From Podila epigama (Eukaryota > Mortierellomycota > Mortierellomycetes > Mortierellales > Mortierellaceae): a DNA stretch of 17,434 nt. The stretch lies in the NCBI GenBank assembly GCA_015679605.1, contig JAAAVE010000531.1:1-17434 (forward strand), read 5' to 3'. Every line of letters starts with the position of its first letter. The first letter of the stretch is position 1. The notes under the pieces are model-generated. The model was not told the origin of the DNA. It saw only the letters and a list, made by a program, of their open reading frames with translations, and did not search any database. This document shows positions 15,932-17,434 of the stretch, piece after piece. A program made the position numbers and the translations under genes.

Positions 15932-17434
15932 TGTGTATGTTACTGTTGTTGTTATAGTCAAGGCTGTTGTTGTTGTTGTTGTTTTTTTACTTATTGTTGA
16001 TACTTAGTGTTACTGTTGTTGGTGAAGAAGAAAAAGGAATGAGTTGTGGGTGTGTGTGAAAAAAGAATTTCGAAAACGAATGAGAACAAAAAAAAAAAAA
16101 TCTCAAATTTCGACGACCAACCTTTTTTTTTTCTTGTCACAAACTCAAATTGTCAAATTGTCAATTGTCAATTGTCAATTGTCACACCTTTCGTTGTTGT
16201 TTTTTCTTCCCCCTTTCCACCCCACTCGATGCTCAATCTTGTCTCTCCACTCCACTCTTCTGCTTCCTACTGAGCTCTGTCGTCCTTTTTTTATCATCAG
16301 CGTCATCATCATTGTCGTGAAAAAGAAAAAAGAGTCCTTGTCCATGGATTCGCTCGTCCGTGGAGCATGCATGCAGCACCTCCGTGTTGCCACCTTCACC
16401 CTCTCTCCATGCTCTGAGCAAATGACGCGAGCCCTTTTGATTTGGTACTCTTTTTTTTGCACGCGTTCGCATCAGCCATCCATGTCATTACCAATAATAA
16501 CTATTGGAACGGTGTCCTTCCATCCATCCCCCTTCCTCCAAAAAATAAATAAATCAGCGAATGGACAAAAGACCAAAATATCTGAAAATACATCTTCAGT
16601 GTCATCGACACAGCTCTTACACCAGATGACATCCAAAAAAGACTTTTTTGTCTTTTCAAAAGCATGCTGTTGTCATAACGAAGCAAGCCCCTTTGGTCGG
16701 TGTAGTAAAAGAGTGAGAGCCTTTAGAAGGCGTTCTAGTCAACCAACACCTTTTTTAGTGCTACACTAATGGCAGAACGAAAACAGGGATAAAAGAAAAG
16801 AAAAAGTAGGGTGTGGTGTTGGCTAATGCACAATGGCCAGGGGTATTCCATTGCTACTCATTGTTGAAAGAGATCTGAACAGCGCAAAAAGAGCGACCCC
16901 CTTACAACTCAAGTTGGTCCGAGTACCAAAGTGTGTCCTGCAACATGCTAGAAGAATCAAGAAAACAATGTGGTCCGCTCGCTCATGTCCATGCCCAATC
17001 TTTTCCTTTTGTTAAAATGTCTCTGGAGAGATGAAAGGATAGAGCCTTTCAGGGTATGTCAATTTAGAAGAGGAGTAAGAGGTAAGAAGGCTGCAAGTGA
17101 CATGTTTGAAATCTATTCCTTGTTCACAGAATGAGGACAATCTTTTATCGATGTGCATTCATACTCTTCAACAATAATGCATCCACCTTGAAGGTAGTGC
17201 AAGGTGACATACAACGACGCGTCTTACTACAGGCTGGGAGGAGTTAAGAAAGATAACATGGATCCATGGTATCAGAGTTCTTGCCGTTGTGTTCTTGTGT
17301 AGCTCTGTATCCTCTGCCTGCCACAAGTTCATATCAACAGGTCCTGTCAGCTGTTATCGCAACAAACAAAGGCCATATGAAAGAAGATTATCACAATCGT
17401 TCCGCCCTAGGATATATCTCCTCATGTCCCCCCC
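15932..17434. other. right-hand intergenic region and promoter of the 315-aa protein gene
   Basis: On the - strand this is upstream of the ATG at 15931. It contains (TTG)n at about 15964-15981, the AATTGTC repeat at 16148-16184, A and T runs, and a short hairpin AAAAGAC/GTCTTTT at 16637-16656. Open frames on either strand look like composition artefacts. From about 16830 rightwards repeats become rare and composition more even, which may mean a gene or element boundary. A 56-codon frame starting at ATG 17266 stays open to the window end. Confidence 0.5.
16148..16184. repeat. AATTGTC tandem repeat about 220-250 bp upstream of the 315-aa protein gene
   Basis: Five near-perfect 7-8-base units (on the - strand TTGACAAT). 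The later units create repeated CAATTG palindromes, an E-box-type CANNTG. The position suits a promoter element of the divergent - strand gene, though simple slippage explains it equally well. Confidence 0.8.

Noticed and set aside
16044-16769. 241-codon + strand open frame
   Set aside because: No ATG at its start, low-complexity Lys/Phe/Ser content and no domain; it lies in the promoter region of the opposite-strand gene.

Overview
This looks like nuclear DNA from a filamentous, early-diverging fungus. My best guess is a Mortierella-type Mucoromycota, and that is inference. Three things are seen directly. Genes carry GT-AG introns with CTAAC/CTNAY-like branch sites. Intergenic DNA is long and crowded with simple repeats. 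Two complete proteins have architectures known from fungi: an F-box/leucine-rich-repeat protein and an SPT23/MGA2-like IPT-ankyrin regulator. There are no operons, prokaryotic ribosome sites, CRISPR arrays or recognisable tRNA/rRNA genes.

Layout. (1) 1-173: probable last coding piece of a + strand gene, followed by an AATAAA signal at 330-335. (2) 174-1571: non-coding, with two abutting perfect inverted repeats (890-934) and long G and A runs (1221-1270). (3) 1572-4103, + strand: intronless 843-aa F-box/LRR protein, preceded by upstream ATGs including one overlapping uORF. (4) 4104-4360: short convergent 3' region with a 17-bp triple repeat. (5) 9283-4361, - strand: four-exon gene for a 1372-residue protein. 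Its order is Gln/Asn-rich N-terminus, conserved SPT23/MGA2-type central region, basic nuclear-localisation-like motif, IPT/TIG domain, two ankyrin repeats, a Ser/Thr-rich linker, and a second ankyrin block. The four exon phases close exactly (4119 coding bases). (6) 9284-14180: 4.9 kb without a supportable gene, dominated by microsatellites and homopolymers. (7) 15931-14181, - strand: three-exon gene for a 315-aa acidic protein of unknown function. (8) 15932-17434: non-coding, with a (AATTGTC)n cluster upstream of the unknown gene. Near the right edge is a stretch that is either the start of an ORF leaving the window or a retrotransposon primer-binding-like site.

The genes do not form an obvious pathway. 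The F-box protein would select ubiquitylation substrates. The IPT-ankyrin protein would be a transcriptional regulator; its yeast relatives control fatty-acid desaturase expression. The most interesting point is that it lacks both the C-terminal membrane anchor and the LPKY Rsp5-binding motif on which the yeast membrane-release mechanism depends, and has a second ankyrin block at its C-terminus instead. I found no clearly new multi-gene system.
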